The notes beneath the pieces are model-generated. The model did no database searches, had not been told where the DNA came from, and worked only from the letters and a program-made list of their open reading frames with translations. 64,000 nt of DNA from NCBI RefSeq assembly GCF_040750475.1, contig NZ_JABJVY010000018.1, positions 1 to 64,000 on the forward strand, written 5' to 3'. The position numbers and the translations under genes were made by a program. The DNA comes from Amorphus sp040750475 (GTDB lineage Bacteria; Pseudomonadota; Alphaproteobacteria; Rhizobiales; Amorphaceae). Of this stretch, positions 27,859 through 37,683 are shown one piece after another. Every line of letters starts with the position of its first letter. The first letter of the stretch is position 1.

Positions 27859-28761
27859 ATGGTCGCCATCAGCCTCGTCGTCATCACCTATGCGCGCGCC
27901 GACATGCTGCGGGCCTGCCTGAAGAGCTGCATCCGGCAGACTACCGACTTGGACGGTGGTGTCGAGATCGTCGTGGTCGACAACAATCCGGCCGGCACCG
28001 CCCGGCCGATCGTCGACGAGATCGCGTCACGGGCGCCGGTGCCGGTCCGCTATGTCCACGAACCGACGCCGGGGATCCCGAACGCACGCAATGCCGGAAT
28101 TGCCGCCACCGAAGGCCCGATCCTCGGCTTCGTCGACGACGACCAAACGCTTGCCGAGGACTGGCTGGCGCTCATGACCCGCCGGTTCGGAAGCGATCCG
28201 GTCGACTGCCTGTTCTCCAATGTCGAGCCGGTGTTTTCCGAACCCGGCCTTCAGCCGCCGCCGGCGATTGCGGGTGCCTACCGACGCCGGCTCGGCGACC
28301 GTGGTTCCGGCGGGGCGTTGTTGCGTCGGGCGACCTGCTTTGTCGACACCACCCCGTTCGATCCGCGCACCATGCACACCGGCGGCGAGGACACGGAGTT
28401 CTTCGCCCGCCTCGACCAGCTCGGGCGGACTTTCGGCTGGTGCATGGAGGCGATCGCCTATGAGCACGTCCCGAGCGGCCGGCTGAAGCTGTCCGTCGTG
28501 ATGCAGCGACAGTTCGCCGGTGGTCAGCATTTCGCCGAAAGCCGGGTGCGCCACAGCGCGTACCCGATCGCGACCGCCGCAAAAATCCTCGCGAAAGCGG
28601 TGATGCAATCGGGCGGGCTGGCCGTTGCCGCCCTCGTCTCTCCGCTCCTCGGGCGCGACCGGCGCTGCTATGTGCTGATCCGGCTTTCCGGCGCCCTCGG
28701 CAAGCTGCTCTGGCCGCTCCGCCTGGAGCTGCGCCGCCGATCGACGGTGACCGCCCCATGA
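27859..28761 (+). CDS. Family 2 glycosyltransferase
   Basis: 300 residues with a GT-A fold. The N-terminal ISLVVITYARADMLRACLKS is typical, then EIVVVDNNPAGTA and the nucleotide/metal motif LGFVDDDQTLAEDWL. A GGEDTEFFARL motif (catalytic-base region) sits near residue 185. The ATG at 27859 follows GGAAGAG. Its stop overlaps the next glycosyltransferase start (ATGA). Acceptor and donor sugars are unknown. Confidence 0.9.
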   Translation: MVAISLVVITYARADMLRACLKSCIRQTTDLDGGVEIVVVDNNPAGTARPIVDEIASRAPVPVRYVHEPTPGIPNARNAGIAATEGPILGFVDDDQTLAEDWLALMTRRFGSDPVDCLFSNVEPVFSEPGLQPPPAIAGAYRRRLGDRGSGGALLRRATCFVDTTPFDPRTMHTGGEDTEFFARLDQLGRTFGWCMEAIAYEHVPSGRLKLSVVMQRQFAGGQHFAESRVRHSAYPIATAAKILAKAVMQSGGLAVAALVSPLLGRDRRCYVLIRLSGALGKLLWPLRLELRRRSTVTAP

Positions 28762-29693
28762 CGACCGTTTCCGTCATCGTGCCCACGCTCCGGCGCCCGG
28801 ACCGGCTGGTGCGGGCGATCCGCTCGCTTCTCGATCAGGCTCTGCCGGTCGGCGTCGTTCTGGAGATTGTGGTCGTCGACAACGCCCCGGAGGGCGGCAG
28901 CGAAGCCGTGCTCGCCAGCCTCTGCGATCCCGGCGCCCACCATCTGCGTGTCGTCCACGAGCCTCGCCTCGGCGTCGCGACCGCGCGCAATGCCGGTCTC
29001 GCGGCGGCGACTGGCGACCTCGTCGGCTTTTTGGACGACGACTGCACCGCCGCCCCTGACTGGCTCGCCACCCGGATCGCATGTCTGGAGGCGACCGAGG
29101 CCGATGCGGCGTTCGGACCGCGCCTGGCGCATCTGGAGAGGGTGCCTGAGCGCGACGCCGACTGGTTCGTCACCCGATTTTCTCAGGATCTCGGCTTCAA
29201 TGACGGCAGCCCTGTCGAGGGCCTGTGCGACTATCTCCCGCTTCCGGGCTCGCTCTATCGGCGCGCGCGCTGCTTCCCGGAGGCCGACACCTTCGATCAA
29301 CGGCTCGACCAGACCGGCGGCGAGGACATCTTGATGTTCAAGCGCCTCGCCGCCGCCGGCCGGCGCCTGGTCTGGTGCGACGAGGCGCCGGTGATCGAAC
29401 ATGTCCCTGCGACGCGCCTCACCCATGCCTATGTCTGGCGCCGGCGCTATGCCGACGGCCGGGTGCGTTGCCTGGTGCCGTCGCTGCTTAAGCCGCCGCA
29501 CCGCCGCGAAATCGCCATCCAGATGGCAAAGGGGCTCGCCCAACTCGCCCTTGCCGGACCGATCGCTCTTGCCGGCCGCGTGACGGGCGCTTGGCCCAAC
29601 GAACCCACAGCGATCGCCATGAGCGGTCTCGGCAAGCTCACCTGGTGGCGCGGCACCGGCCCCCGCCTCTACGGCGCGGGGCATGTCGGGTGA
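28758..29693 (+). CDS. Family 2 glycosyltransferase
   Basis: 311 residues, paralogous in layout to the upstream gene: SVIVPTLRRPDRLVRAIRSL at the start, EIVVVDNAPEGG, the metal-binding LVGFLDDDCTAAPDWL and GGEDILMFKRLAAAG. It overlaps the upstream gene by ATGA, indicating translational coupling. The last ~50 residues are hydrophobic (QMAKGLAQLALAGPIALAG) and may associate with the membrane. Confidence 0.9.
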   Translation: MTTVSVIVPTLRRPDRLVRAIRSLLDQALPVGVVLEIVVVDNAPEGGSEAVLASLCDPGAHHLRVVHEPRLGVATARNAGLAAATGDLVGFLDDDCTAAPDWLATRIACLEATEADAAFGPRLAHLERVPERDADWFVTRFSQDLGFNDGSPVEGLCDYLPLPGSLYRRARCFPEADTFDQRLDQTGGEDILMFKRLAAAGRRLVWCDEAPVIEHVPATRLTHAYVWRRRYADGRVRCLVPSLLKPPHRREIAIQMAKGLAQLALAGPIALAGRVTGAWPNEPTAIAMSGLGKLTWWRGTGPRLYGAGHVG

Positions 29694-29748
29694 TGGGACC
29701 CGCCGGATTTTAAGTCTTCTCCATCCATTCCAACGACGTCTGCCCCGA

Positions 29749-29768
29749 ACTCCGGCCGTCGCCGGAGT
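29749..29768. terminator. Hairpin between convergent genes
   Basis: ACTCCGGC and GCCGGAGT pair perfectly around CGTC, between the end of the glycosyltransferase gene and the end of polA. There is no U-tract on either strand, so it is only a possible bidirectional 3' end. Confidence 0.3.
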
Positions 29769-29805
29769 GAGCGGCATGCAAAGTCACCGGTTCGTCTGGC
29801 AACGC

Positions 29806-32805
29806 TCAGTGCGCGGCCGCCCAAGTGCCGGCAGCCTTGGCTTCCACTTCCAACGGAACCGACAGCACCACCGCCGGGGCGCTTGCGTCCTGCATCACGG
29901 AGCGGATCAGCGGAATGGTCTCGTCCACCTGATCGTCGGGCACCTCGAAGATGAGTTCGTCGTGCACCTGGAGCAGCATGCCGGCATCGAGCTTGGCCTT
30001 GGCAAGCGCCGGCTCCACCCGGATCATGGCGCGGCGAATGATGTCGGCGGCCGACCCCTGGATCGGCGCGTTGATCGCCGCGCGCTCATAGAAGGCGCGC
30101 ATGGACGGGTTCTTGGTATCGATCTCCGGATAGTGCGCTTTGCGGCCGAAAATCGTGGTGACGTAGCCGTGCTCGCGCACGAACGTCTTGGTGGCGTCCA
30201 TATAGTCGCGAATGCCGGGAAAGCGCTCGAAATAGCGCTTGATGTACTCGCTCGCCTCGCCGCGCGCGATGCCAAGCTGGTTGGCGAGACCGAACGCCGA
30301 GATGCCGTAGATGATGCCGAAATTGATGGCCTTGGCGCGGCGGCGGATCATCGGATCCATGCCTTCCACCGGCACCCCGAACATCTCGCTCGCCGTCAGC
30401 GCGTGAATGTCCAGCCCGTCGGCGAAAGCCTGCTTGAGCTGGGCGATGTCGGCGATGTGGGCCAGCACGCGCAGCTCGATCTGGCTGTAGTCGGCCGCAA
30501 CCAGCTTGGTGCCGGGGGCGGCGACGAAGGCGGAGCGGATCTCGCGCCCGGTCTCTGTGCGGATCGGGATGTTCTGCAGGTTCGGCTCCGAGGAGGCGAG
30601 CCGGCCGGTGGTGGTCGAGGCCATCGCGAACGAGGTGTGGACGCGCCCGGTCTCGGCGTTGATGTAGCCCGGGAGCGCGTCGGTATAGGTCGATTTCAGC
30701 TTCGACCACTGCCGCCACTCCAGGATCTTGGCCGGCAGTTCATGGCCTTCCGCCGCCAGGTCCTCCAGCGCCTGGGCCCCAGTGGCCCAGGCCCCGGTCT
30801 TCGTCTTCTTGCCGCCAGGCAGACCCATCTTGTCGAACAGGATCTCGCCAAGCTGCTTCGGCGAGCCGACATTGAACGGCTCGCCGGCGAGCTCCTGAAT
30901 CTCCGCCTCGACGGCTCCCATCTTCTGGGCAAAGTCGCCGGAAAGCCGCGACAATACCTGCCGGTCGATGGACACGCCACGCCGCTCCATGCGTGCCAGC
31001 ACCTCCACCAGCGGCCGTTCCAGCGTGGCGTAGATGGTCGCGACCTGTTCCGCAGCGAGGCGGGGCTTCAGCACCCGCCAGAGCCGCAGCGTCACGTCGG
31101 CATCCTCGGCGGCGTATTCCGTCGCCTTGTCCAGCGGCACCCGATCGAAGGTGATCTGGGCTTTGCCCGCCCCGCACACCTCCTTGTAGGGGATCGGCGT
31201 GTGGCCCAGCCAGCGCTTGGAAAGCTCGTCCATGCCGTGCGCCGTGACCCCGGCATCGACGGCATAGGAGATCAGCATGGTGTCGTCGAACGGCGCCACC
31301 TCGATGCCGCAGCGCACCAGCACCAGCCAGTCATACTTCATGTGCTGGGCGATCTTGAGGACCGACGGATCTTCCAGAAGCGGCTTCAGCCGGGCAATCG
31401 CCTCGCCGTAGGGGATCTGTCCCTCCAACAGCGCACCGTCGTCGAACAAGGTCGTCTCGCCGGACTTGTGGCCGAGCGGGATGTAGCAGGCCTTGCCGGG
31501 CGCAGTGGCGAGCGAGACGCCGACCAGGTCACATGCCATCGCCGAAAGCGAGGTGGTCTCGGTGTCGACGGCAACCACGCCCACTTCGCGCGCCTCGGCG
31601 ATCCAGCGGTCGAGATCTTCCAGCGTCTGAACCGTCTCGTAGCCGGACCGGTCGACCGGGGTGGCGACCGCCTCCGCCGCCCGCGCGGTGGCGAGCGCAG
31701 CGGGTGACGGCTCGGAGGATCCCTCGCCCGCCGCAGCCGGCGCACCTTCCGGTTCGGCGACGGGCGCCGTGGTGGTTGGCGCGATGCCGTCGGGCAGGCC
31801 CGCGAAGGCAGCGTCGGCCTCGATCGCCCCCGCCTCCATGTCGTAGACCTCGGCCACCCGGCGCGTGATGGTGGTAAACTCCATCGCCTTCAGGAAGCCG
31901 ATCAGCTGCTTGGGATCGGGATCGTGGACGGCGACATCGGCAAGCGGCACCCGCACGTCGACATCGTCCACCAGCTTCACGAGCTGGCGGGAGATGCGGG
32001 CAAGTTCGGCGTTCTCGATCAGGTTCTGGCGGCGCTTGGGCTGCTTGATCTCCTCCGCCCGCGCCAGGAGCTCGTCGAGCGAACCATATTCGGCGATGAG
32101 CTGGGCGGCGGTCTTCTTGCCGATCCCCGGCACGCCGGGCACGTTGTCGGTGGAATCGCCGGCAAGCGCCTGTACGTCGACCACCCTCTCCGGCGGCACG
32201 CCGAAATAATCCTCCACCTCGGCCACACCGATGCGCCGCTCGGGTCGATAGGATCCGCGGCTGCGCTCGCCGGACGCCGGGTCGTACATCGCCACCTTGT
32301 CGCCGACGAGCTGCATCAAGTCCTTGTCGGCGGAGATGATCAGCACGTCGGCGCCGGCCGCCTCGGCCTGGCGGGCGTAGGTCGCGATCAGATCGTCCGC
32401 CTCGTAGCGCTCCTGCTCGATCGGGATCATGCCGAACGCCGTCACCGCTTCGCGCATCAGCGGAAACTGGGGAACCAGGTCCTCCGGCGGCTCAGGCCGG
32501 TGCGCCTTGTACTCCGGATAGATCTCGCGGCGGAACGACTCCTCCGACTTATCGAAGATGATGGCGAGATGGGTCGGCTTGATGTCGACGGCGCCGTCGC
32601 GGATGAACTGGAACAGCTTGTTGCAGAACAGGCGGACAGCACCGGTCGGCAGCCCATCGGAGCGGTAGTTGTACTTGCGGTCCTGGTTCATGGACTGGAA
32701 ATAAGCACGGAACACGAACGACGAGCCGTCGACGAGAAAAACGTGGTCGCCGGGTCCCGGCGGACGCGCGGAAATCGGAGACGGCGTGGTGTTGGCGGTC
32801 GCCAT
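29806..32805 (-). CDS. polA: DNA polymerase I
   Basis: 999 residues. The N-terminal 5' nuclease domain has HVFLVDGSSFVFRAYF and FGVPPERVVDVQALAGDSTDN. The 3'-5' exonuclease domain retains its acidic motif (VVAVDTETTSLSA) and YAAEDADVTLRLW, so proofreading appears intact. Polymerase motifs are DYSQIELRVLAHIADI (A), RRRAKAINFGIIYGIS (B) and LLQVHDELIFEVPDD (C). An Ala/Pro-rich linker separates the nuclease domains. The ATG at 32805 is preferred over an upstream in-frame start because family homology begins about 20 residues after it. Confidence 0.96.
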   Translation of the reverse strand: MATANTTPSPISARPPGPGDHVFLVDGSSFVFRAYFQSMNQDRKYNYRSDGLPTGAVRLFCNKLFQFIRDGAVDIKPTHLAIIFDKSEESFRREIYPEYKAHRPEPPEDLVPQFPLMREAVTAFGMIPIEQERYEADDLIATYARQAEAAGADVLIISADKDLMQLVGDKVAMYDPASGERSRGSYRPERRIGVAEVEDYFGVPPERVVDVQALAGDSTDNVPGVPGIGKKTAAQLIAEYGSLDELLARAEEIKQPKRRQNLIENAELARISRQLVKLVDDVDVRVPLADVAVHDPDPKQLIGFLKAMEFTTITRRVAEVYDMEAGAIEADAAFAGLPDGIAPTTTAPVAEPEGAPAAAGEGSSEPSPAALATARAAEAVATPVDRSGYETVQTLEDLDRWIAEAREVGVVAVDTETTSLSAMACDLVGVSLATAPGKACYIPLGHKSGETTLFDDGALLEGQIPYGEAIARLKPLLEDPSVLKIAQHMKYDWLVLVRCGIEVAPFDDTMLISYAVDAGVTAHGMDELSKRWLGHTPIPYKEVCGAGKAQITFDRVPLDKATEYAAEDADVTLRLWRVLKPRLAAEQVATIYATLERPLVEVLARMERRGVSIDRQVLSRLSGDFAQKMGAVEAEIQELAGEPFNVGSPKQLGEILFDKMGLPGGKKTKTGAWATGAQALEDLAAEGHELPAKILEWRQWSKLKSTYTDALPGYINAETGRVHTSFAMASTTTGRLASSEPNLQNIPIRTETGREIRSAFVAAPGTKLVAADYSQIELRVLAHIADIAQLKQAFADGLDIHALTASEMFGVPVEGMDPMIRRRAKAINFGIIYGISAFGLANQLGIARGEASEYIKRYFERFPGIRDYMDATKTFVREHGYVTTIFGRKAHYPEIDTKNPSMRAFYERAAINAPIQGSAADIIRRAMIRVEPALAKAKLDAGMLLQVHDELIFEVPDDQVDETIPLIRSVMQDASAPAVVLSVPLEVEAKAAGTWAAAH

Positions 32806-33207
32806 ATCGTTGAAAGCCTTCCGGGACTGAGGTGGGCGCTGTCGCGACGGGATTCGCACCTGCCGAGCTATCGTCTTTTACCCCCCCTTAAAATGCCACA
32901 TCTAGCCTCCAAACGCGTGATCGCGATGATCTGGGCTGACCGAATCGGTCACGATCGCGCGTGTCTTGAGAGTGGGATGAGGATCGCGGATACCGGTTTT
33001 CCGCCCGAATCCCGCTATCAGTTGGAGCATTTCCCGTTCAGATCGGTTCGATCTGAACGAAAGGATTTGCTCAAGTTATTGAATCTGGAGCCGTTTCCGA
33101 CCGGGTATAGCCACCTGATCGGAACAGGCGCTAGTGGAACTGATCACGCTGGTGGGGCTTGCCCGATCGGGCCAAAACCCGCCGTGATCTAGGAGAACCC
33201 GTCTACC
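32806..33207. other. Intergenic region between polA and the PBP gene
   Basis: 402 bases between divergent genes, so promoters for both should be here. It contains the second copy of the ~82-bp repeat (33022-33102). A CCCCCCTT run near 32881 and a GGAGAA stretch just before the start at 33208 are the only other visible landmarks. No gene is supported. Confidence 0.55.
33022..33102. repeat. Rhizobial-type intergenic repeat, copy 2
   Basis: Begins GGAGCATTTCCCGT and ends GGAGCCGTTTCCGACCG, a diverged copy of the element at 2711-2793 in the same orientation. Its 5' half is a strong hairpin: CGTTCAGATCG and CGATCTGAACG pair over eleven bases. Confidence 0.75.
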
Positions 33208-35472
33208 ATGACATCGCGCCGGCCGCCCGAAGGCCGCCCCCAGCGTCGCAAACAGGCGACGACCGGCAAGACGCTCGACCTACACCCGATCCGCTCCGAA
33301 GCGGCCGGCAATGGACGCCGCCGCGCAGCGCCGGATGCGGAGCCGAGACCAACCCGCGCGCCGACCCAGAAGCAGACGAACCGCGCGGCCGAAAGCCGTG
33401 CCGGCGCCGGAAGCGGAAGCGGTAACACCGGCAGCAACCGACGCGGCGGCTCGGGGCGCGGCGCCGGCGGCAACGGCGGTGGTGGACGACGTCCTCGCAA
33501 GAAGCGCGGCCTTTTGCGCCGGCTGGTCGGCTGGACCACGTTCGTCGCCTTCTGGGGCCTGATCGCGCTTGCCGGCGTGTTCGCCTATTATGCTGCCACC
33601 TTGCCGCCGACGTCGGAATGGGCGGTTCCCGAGCGCCCGCCGAACGTGAAGATCGTGTCGGAGCGCGGCGAGTTGATCGCCAACCGAGGCGATACCGGCG
33701 GCGAGGCCGTCACCCTATCGGAAATGTCGACATATCTGCCCGAAGCGGTGATCGCGATCGAGGATCGCCGCTTCCGCGACCATTACGGCATCGATCCGAT
33801 CGGTCTCGTGCGTGCCGCGGTCTCCAATTTGAGGGCGGGCGGTGTGGTCGCCGGCGGCTCCACGCTGACCCAGCAGCTTGCCAAGAACCTGTTCCTGACG
33901 CCTGAGCGCACCATCGAGCGCAAGATGCAGGAAGTGGTGATGTCGCTGTGGCTGGAGACGCAATACTCCAAGGACGAGATCCTGGAGATGTATCTGAACC
34001 GCGTTTATCTGGGTGCCGGCGCCTATGGCGTCGACGCGGCAGCCCATCGCTATTTCGATACCTCCGCGCGCAACCTGAACCTTGCCCAATCTGCCATGAT
34101 CGCGGGGCTTCTGAAGGCCCCCTCGCGTTACGCGCCCACGAGCAACCCCAAGGCAGCCGCCGACCGCGCCTCCGTGGTGCTGCAGGCCATGGCCGAAGAA
34201 GGCTACATCACCGAGATCGAGGCGAAGATCGCGAGTGCGAACCCGGCGCAGGTGGTGAACCGCGCCACCTCGCCGAGCGCCGGCTACGTCGCCGATTGGG
34301 TCGCCGACGTGCTGCCGGGTTTCGTGGGTTCGGTGGACGAGGACATCGTGGTGGAAACGACGATCGACCTCGGCCTGCAGGAGATGGCTCAAAAGGCGCT
34401 GCAAAAGAAGCTGAACGAGGAAGGCGAGAAGCTTGGCGCCGGCCAGGGCGCGATCGTCGTCTTGGACGGCGGCGGTGCGGTGAAGGCCCTCGTGGGCGGG
34501 CGCGACTACGCCAAGAGCCAATACAATCGGGCAACCGTCGCCAAGCGTCAGCCCGGATCGTCGTTCAAGCCGTTCGTCTACCTGACCGCGATGGAGCAGG
34601 GCTACACGCCCCAGACGGTGATGGTCGACGAGCCGGTCCAGATCGGCAATTGGTCGCCGGAAAACTATAACCGCAAGCACTACGGCCCCGTCACTCTGAC
34701 GCGTGGCCTCGCCTTCTCGCTCAACACCATCGCCGCCAAGCTTGCCGCCGCCGTCGGGCCGGAAAATGTGGTGCGCACCGCGCATCGGCTCGGGATTCAT
34801 TCCGAGCTGGACCCGAACGCCTCGATCGCGCTCGGCACATCGGAAGTCACGCTCCTGGAGCTAACCGCGGCTTACGTGCCGTTCTCCAATGGCGGCTACG
34901 GCGTGGTGCCGCACGTCATCAAGACAATCACGACCAGCGACGGCAAGGTACTCTACAAGCGCTCCGGTTCCGGACCGGGCCGGGTGATCCAGGAAACCCA
35001 GGTCGGCCAGATGAACGCCATGCTGTCGGCAGCGCTCACCTCCGGCACCGCTCAGCGCGCCCAGATCGAAGGCTGGCCGGCGGCCGGCAAGACGGGAACC
35101 AGCCAGAACTGGCGCGACGCCTGGTTCGTCGGCTACACGGCCTACTTCACGGCCGGCGTCTGGATCGGCAACGACGACAACTCGCCCACCAAGCGCGCCA
35201 CCGGCGGCCACGCGCCGGCGGAGCTGTGGCGCAGCGTGATGACTCAGGTGCATGAGGGAATGGCGGTCGCCGACCTGCCCGGGGCTCAGGCGGGCGGCGA
35301 AGTGCCGATGGCGAGCGCCAGCGTTCCCGTCGACGGCCCGAACCCGGGCGCCTACCCGGCCCGCGGCCAGCCGTCGTCCGGCGCCAGGAACCAGAACGCG
35401 AACCATGGCGCCTGGGAGCCCCCGGAGCGCAATGTCGGAACCGGCTTCTTCAAGCGCCTGTTCGGAGGGTAG
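33208..35472 (+). CDS. Class A penicillin-binding protein (1A family, transglycosylase/transpeptidase)
   Basis: 754 residues. A ~95-residue basic, Gly/Asn-rich cytoplasmic N-terminus precedes one membrane helix (WTTFVAFWGLIALAGVFAYY). The GT51 domain follows (IAIEDRRFRDHYGIDPIGLV, GGSTLTQQLAKNLFL). The transpeptidase domain has SSFKP (nucleophile Ser), SLNT and KTGT. The tail is Pro/Gly/Asn-rich and likely disordered. It polymerises and cross-links peptidoglycan in the periplasm. The long Gly-rich N-terminus is unusual in composition. Confidence 0.94.
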   Translation: MTSRRPPEGRPQRRKQATTGKTLDLHPIRSEAAGNGRRRAAPDAEPRPTRAPTQKQTNRAAESRAGAGSGSGNTGSNRRGGSGRGAGGNGGGGRRPRKKRGLLRRLVGWTTFVAFWGLIALAGVFAYYAATLPPTSEWAVPERPPNVKIVSERGELIANRGDTGGEAVTLSEMSTYLPEAVIAIEDRRFRDHYGIDPIGLVRAAVSNLRAGGVVAGGSTLTQQLAKNLFLTPERTIERKMQEVVMSLWLETQYSKDEILEMYLNRVYLGAGAYGVDAAAHRYFDTSARNLNLAQSAMIAGLLKAPSRYAPTSNPKAAADRASVVLQAMAEEGYITEIEAKIASANPAQVVNRATSPSAGYVADWVADVLPGFVGSVDEDIVVETTIDLGLQEMAQKALQKKLNEEGEKLGAGQGAIVVLDGGGAVKALVGGRDYAKSQYNRATVAKRQPGSSFKPFVYLTAMEQGYTPQTVMVDEPVQIGNWSPENYNRKHYGPVTLTRGLAFSLNTIAAKLAAAVGPENVVRTAHRLGIHSELDPNASIALGTSEVTLLELTAAYVPFSNGGYGVVPHVIKTITTSDGKVLYKRSGSGPGRVIQETQVGQMNAMLSAALTSGTAQRAQIEGWPAAGKTGTSQNWRDAWFVGYTAYFTAGVWIGNDDNSPTKRATGGHAPAELWRSVMTQVHEGMAVADLPGAQAGGEVPMASASVPVDGPNPGAYPARGQPSSGARNQNANHGAWEPPERNVGTGFFKRLFGG

Positions 35473-35502
35473 CAGTCCCGTACGGATCGGATCAGGGACC
35501 GC

Positions 35503-36702
35503 CTACCACTGCGGCCCGCGAGCGCGGATTTTGCGCGACAGGAGATAAATCGCCAGCGCACCGACGCCGCAGACGCTGAGGAACAGCGCCATCGGCCAGG
35601 CACTGTCGCTCAGGATCGCGCCGAGCGCGGAGCCGACAATGGCGGCAAACACCATCTGAGAAAAGCCGAGCAACGACGAGGCGGCGCCGGCGCGGGTGGC
35701 GAAGGGCATCAACGCGGCCGCCATGCCCTGAGGCAGGGCCTGGCCGATGCCGGCCATATAGATCGCCTGCGGGATCGCGATCGCGACAGGGTTGTGCCAA
35801 CCCAGGGCCAGCGCCACCACCATAGAGACACCGCCGATCGCCAGGAAGCTGCAGCCGACCCCGAGCGCGCGGGCAAGCCCGAGCCGTTGCATGAGGCGCT
35901 GCCCGATGATGGTCCCCGACACATAGGCAAGCGCGATCGCGCCAAACACCAGGCCGAACGCCAGGCTGCTCAACCCGAACACGTTCTGCAGGATGAAGGG
36001 GCCACCGGAAATGAACGTGAAAATGCCGGCATAGCCGAAACAGACGATCGCCACGTAGACGCGGTAGGAAGGCTGGGCAATCACCGGGCCGAAGCCCCAG
36101 ACGAAGCTTTTGGGAGTGAGCTTTTCCGGAACCCGCTCCTTCAGCGTCTCCGGTAGCTTGAGGGCGACCATGGTGAACAGGCCGACCCCCAGCGCAAGAA
36201 TCGCGAAGAACGGACCGCGCCACCCGAACGCGATATCCAACACACCACCGATCGAGGGAGCCACCGCCGGCATCAGCCCCATGATGGTGCCCATCCGCGA
36301 CAGTTCGGTGCCGGCCCTGCGCCCCTCATAAAGATCGCGGACGATCGAGCGCGACAGAACGACCGGGCCTGCGGCCCCGCAAGCCTGAAAAAAGCGCGCG
36401 ACGATCATGACCTCGACGGACGGCGAGAGCGCGCAGGCGAGCGTTGCCAGCGAATAGACCGTCAGCCCGACCAGAAGCACCGGCTTGCGGCCGTAGCGAT
36501 CGGAAAAGGGTCCGTAAAGGATCTGGGCGATCGCGAAGCCGACCAGGAAGGACGACAGCGTAAGCTGCACCGTGGCAACCGGCGCATTCAGATGAACCGC
36601 GATTGCCGGCAGCGACGGCAGATAGGTGTCGGTGGCGAGCGGCCCGACAGCTTGCAGCGTGGCGAGCAGTGCGGTCAGGGCAAGAGTGCCGGCCCTTAGC
36701 AT
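35503..36702 (-). CDS. Bcr/CflA-type drug efflux MFS transporter
   Basis: 399 residues with about twelve helices. Family motifs are PLATDTYLPSLPAIAVHL in helix 1, GPFSDRYGRKPVLLVGL after helix 2, and RSIVRDLYEG after helix 4. It is convergent with the penicillin-binding protein gene, with 30 bases between stops. Export of drugs or metabolites such as sulfonamide or cysteine-type compounds is known for the family; the actual substrate is unknown. Confidence 0.9.
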   Translation of the reverse strand: MLRAGTLALTALLATLQAVGPLATDTYLPSLPAIAVHLNAPVATVQLTLSSFLVGFAIAQILYGPFSDRYGRKPVLLVGLTVYSLATLACALSPSVEVMIVARFFQACGAAGPVVLSRSIVRDLYEGRRAGTELSRMGTIMGLMPAVAPSIGGVLDIAFGWRGPFFAILALGVGLFTMVALKLPETLKERVPEKLTPKSFVWGFGPVIAQPSYRVYVAIVCFGYAGIFTFISGGPFILQNVFGLSSLAFGLVFGAIALAYVSGTIIGQRLMQRLGLARALGVGCSFLAIGGVSMVVALALGWHNPVAIAIPQAIYMAGIGQALPQGMAAALMPFATRAGAASSLLGFSQMVFAAIVGSALGAILSDSAWPMALFLSVCGVGALAIYLLSRKIRARGPQW

Positions 36703-36802
36703 GGCGAGAGGGCCCGACGGCAGCGCGACCTCACCTCTCCGGTCACCGGCATGCCTAGATCCGCTCTCGACTTCACGGACTCACAGGCCGGCTCGAACTC
36801 AT

Positions 36803-36858
36803 CGTTTTGAGGCATTTCCGGACGGTGAACCGGTTTCAGCTTCGCCCGGAAACGCGCC
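36803..36858. repeat. Intergenic repeat, CGTTTTGAGGCATTTCCGG family
   Basis: The sequence CGTTTTGAGGCATTTCCGG, then ACGGTGAACCGGT and CGCCCGGAAACGC, has internal pairing (TTTCCGG.../...CCGGAAA). Part of it recurs near 61165-61190 (TTTGTTTTGGCGCATTTCCGGG). It lies between rplS and the MFS gene. Confidence 0.55.
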
Positions 36859-36995
36859 CCTGCAGCAAGAGAAAAACGCCAAATGCGGCCGCAACCATAG
36901 GGCCACGACCGCCACATCGATTGTTCGTCGGCGAATGTGCGCGCGGGAAACGGTGCGTGCCGCTTCCCCACCCCGCGCTGCGCCAACCGAGAGAC

Positions 36996-37409
36996 TTACT
37001 CGGCCGCGTCGGCGGTCGGCTTCGTCGTGGTCTTGGTCTCTTCGCCGCGACGATCGCGACGCTCGGCGATGCGGGCGGACTTACCGCGACGGCCACGCAG
37101 ATAGTAGAGCTTCGCGCGACGGACCTTACCGCGGCGAACCACGTCGACCGATTCGATCATCGGGGAGAACACCGGGAAGACGCGCTCGACGCCCTCGCCG
37201 TAGGAGATCTTGCGAACCGTGAAGTTCTCGTGCAGCCCCGCTCCGGCGCGCGCGATGCAGACGCCCTCGAAGGCCTGGACACGGGTGCGCGTACCTTCGG
37301 TCACGCGAACGTTGACGCGAACCGTATCGCCCGGCTGGAAAGGCGGCAGAACACGCTGCGCCTCGATGGTCGCCATCTGCTCGCGTTCGATCTCTTCGAT
37401 GACGTTCAT
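36996..37409 (-). CDS. rplS: 50S ribosomal protein L19
   Basis: 137 residues. Family segments are MNVIEEIEREQM at the start, FQPGDTVRVNVRVTEGTRTR, VQAFEGVCIARAGAGLHENF, FTVRKISYGEGVERVFPVFS and KLYYLRGRRGKSARI, followed by a charged tail. It sits at the 30S-50S interface. It is usually the gene after trmD in alphaproteobacteria; here trmD is about 17 kb away, so it is a relocated, free-standing copy with its own promoter. Confidence 0.97.
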   Translation of the reverse strand: MNVIEEIEREQMATIEAQRVLPPFQPGDTVRVNVRVTEGTRTRVQAFEGVCIARAGAGLHENFTVRKISYGEGVERVFPVFSPMIESVDVVRRGKVRRAKLYYLRGRRGKSARIAERRDRRGEETKTTTKPTADAAE

Positions 37410-37546
37410 GACAATCTACCTTCTCACTCAATTCGTTCACGAGCGCGGCGCCGTCGCCGTGTTGCAGGCGCGAATGGCAGCGATATCTCTCGGGAAAAAC
37501 AGGACGACGGGTCTACACCGAAGTGCGCCCAATGTCGATCCTTTCG

Positions 37547-37575
37547 AGATAGCGATTTCTGAACGGCAAAATCAA
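37547..37575 (-). promoter_or_regulatory. Candidate sigma-70 promoter of rplS
   Basis: On the minus strand TTGATT (37570-37575) and CTATCT (37547-37552) are 17 bases apart, close to alphaproteobacterial housekeeping boxes. The transcript would carry a leader of about 130 bases before the rplS ATG, room for an autoregulatory structure. Confidence 0.45.
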
Positions 37576-37683
37576 GGGCACATCGGCGAAAATATTGCGC
37601 CAACGCCCGGCCCGGCCACCACCGTGCCGTTCAAGCCGCACTTTCTCGCCCTTTCGGCGAGCCCAACGGCGCGCGAGAAGGTA

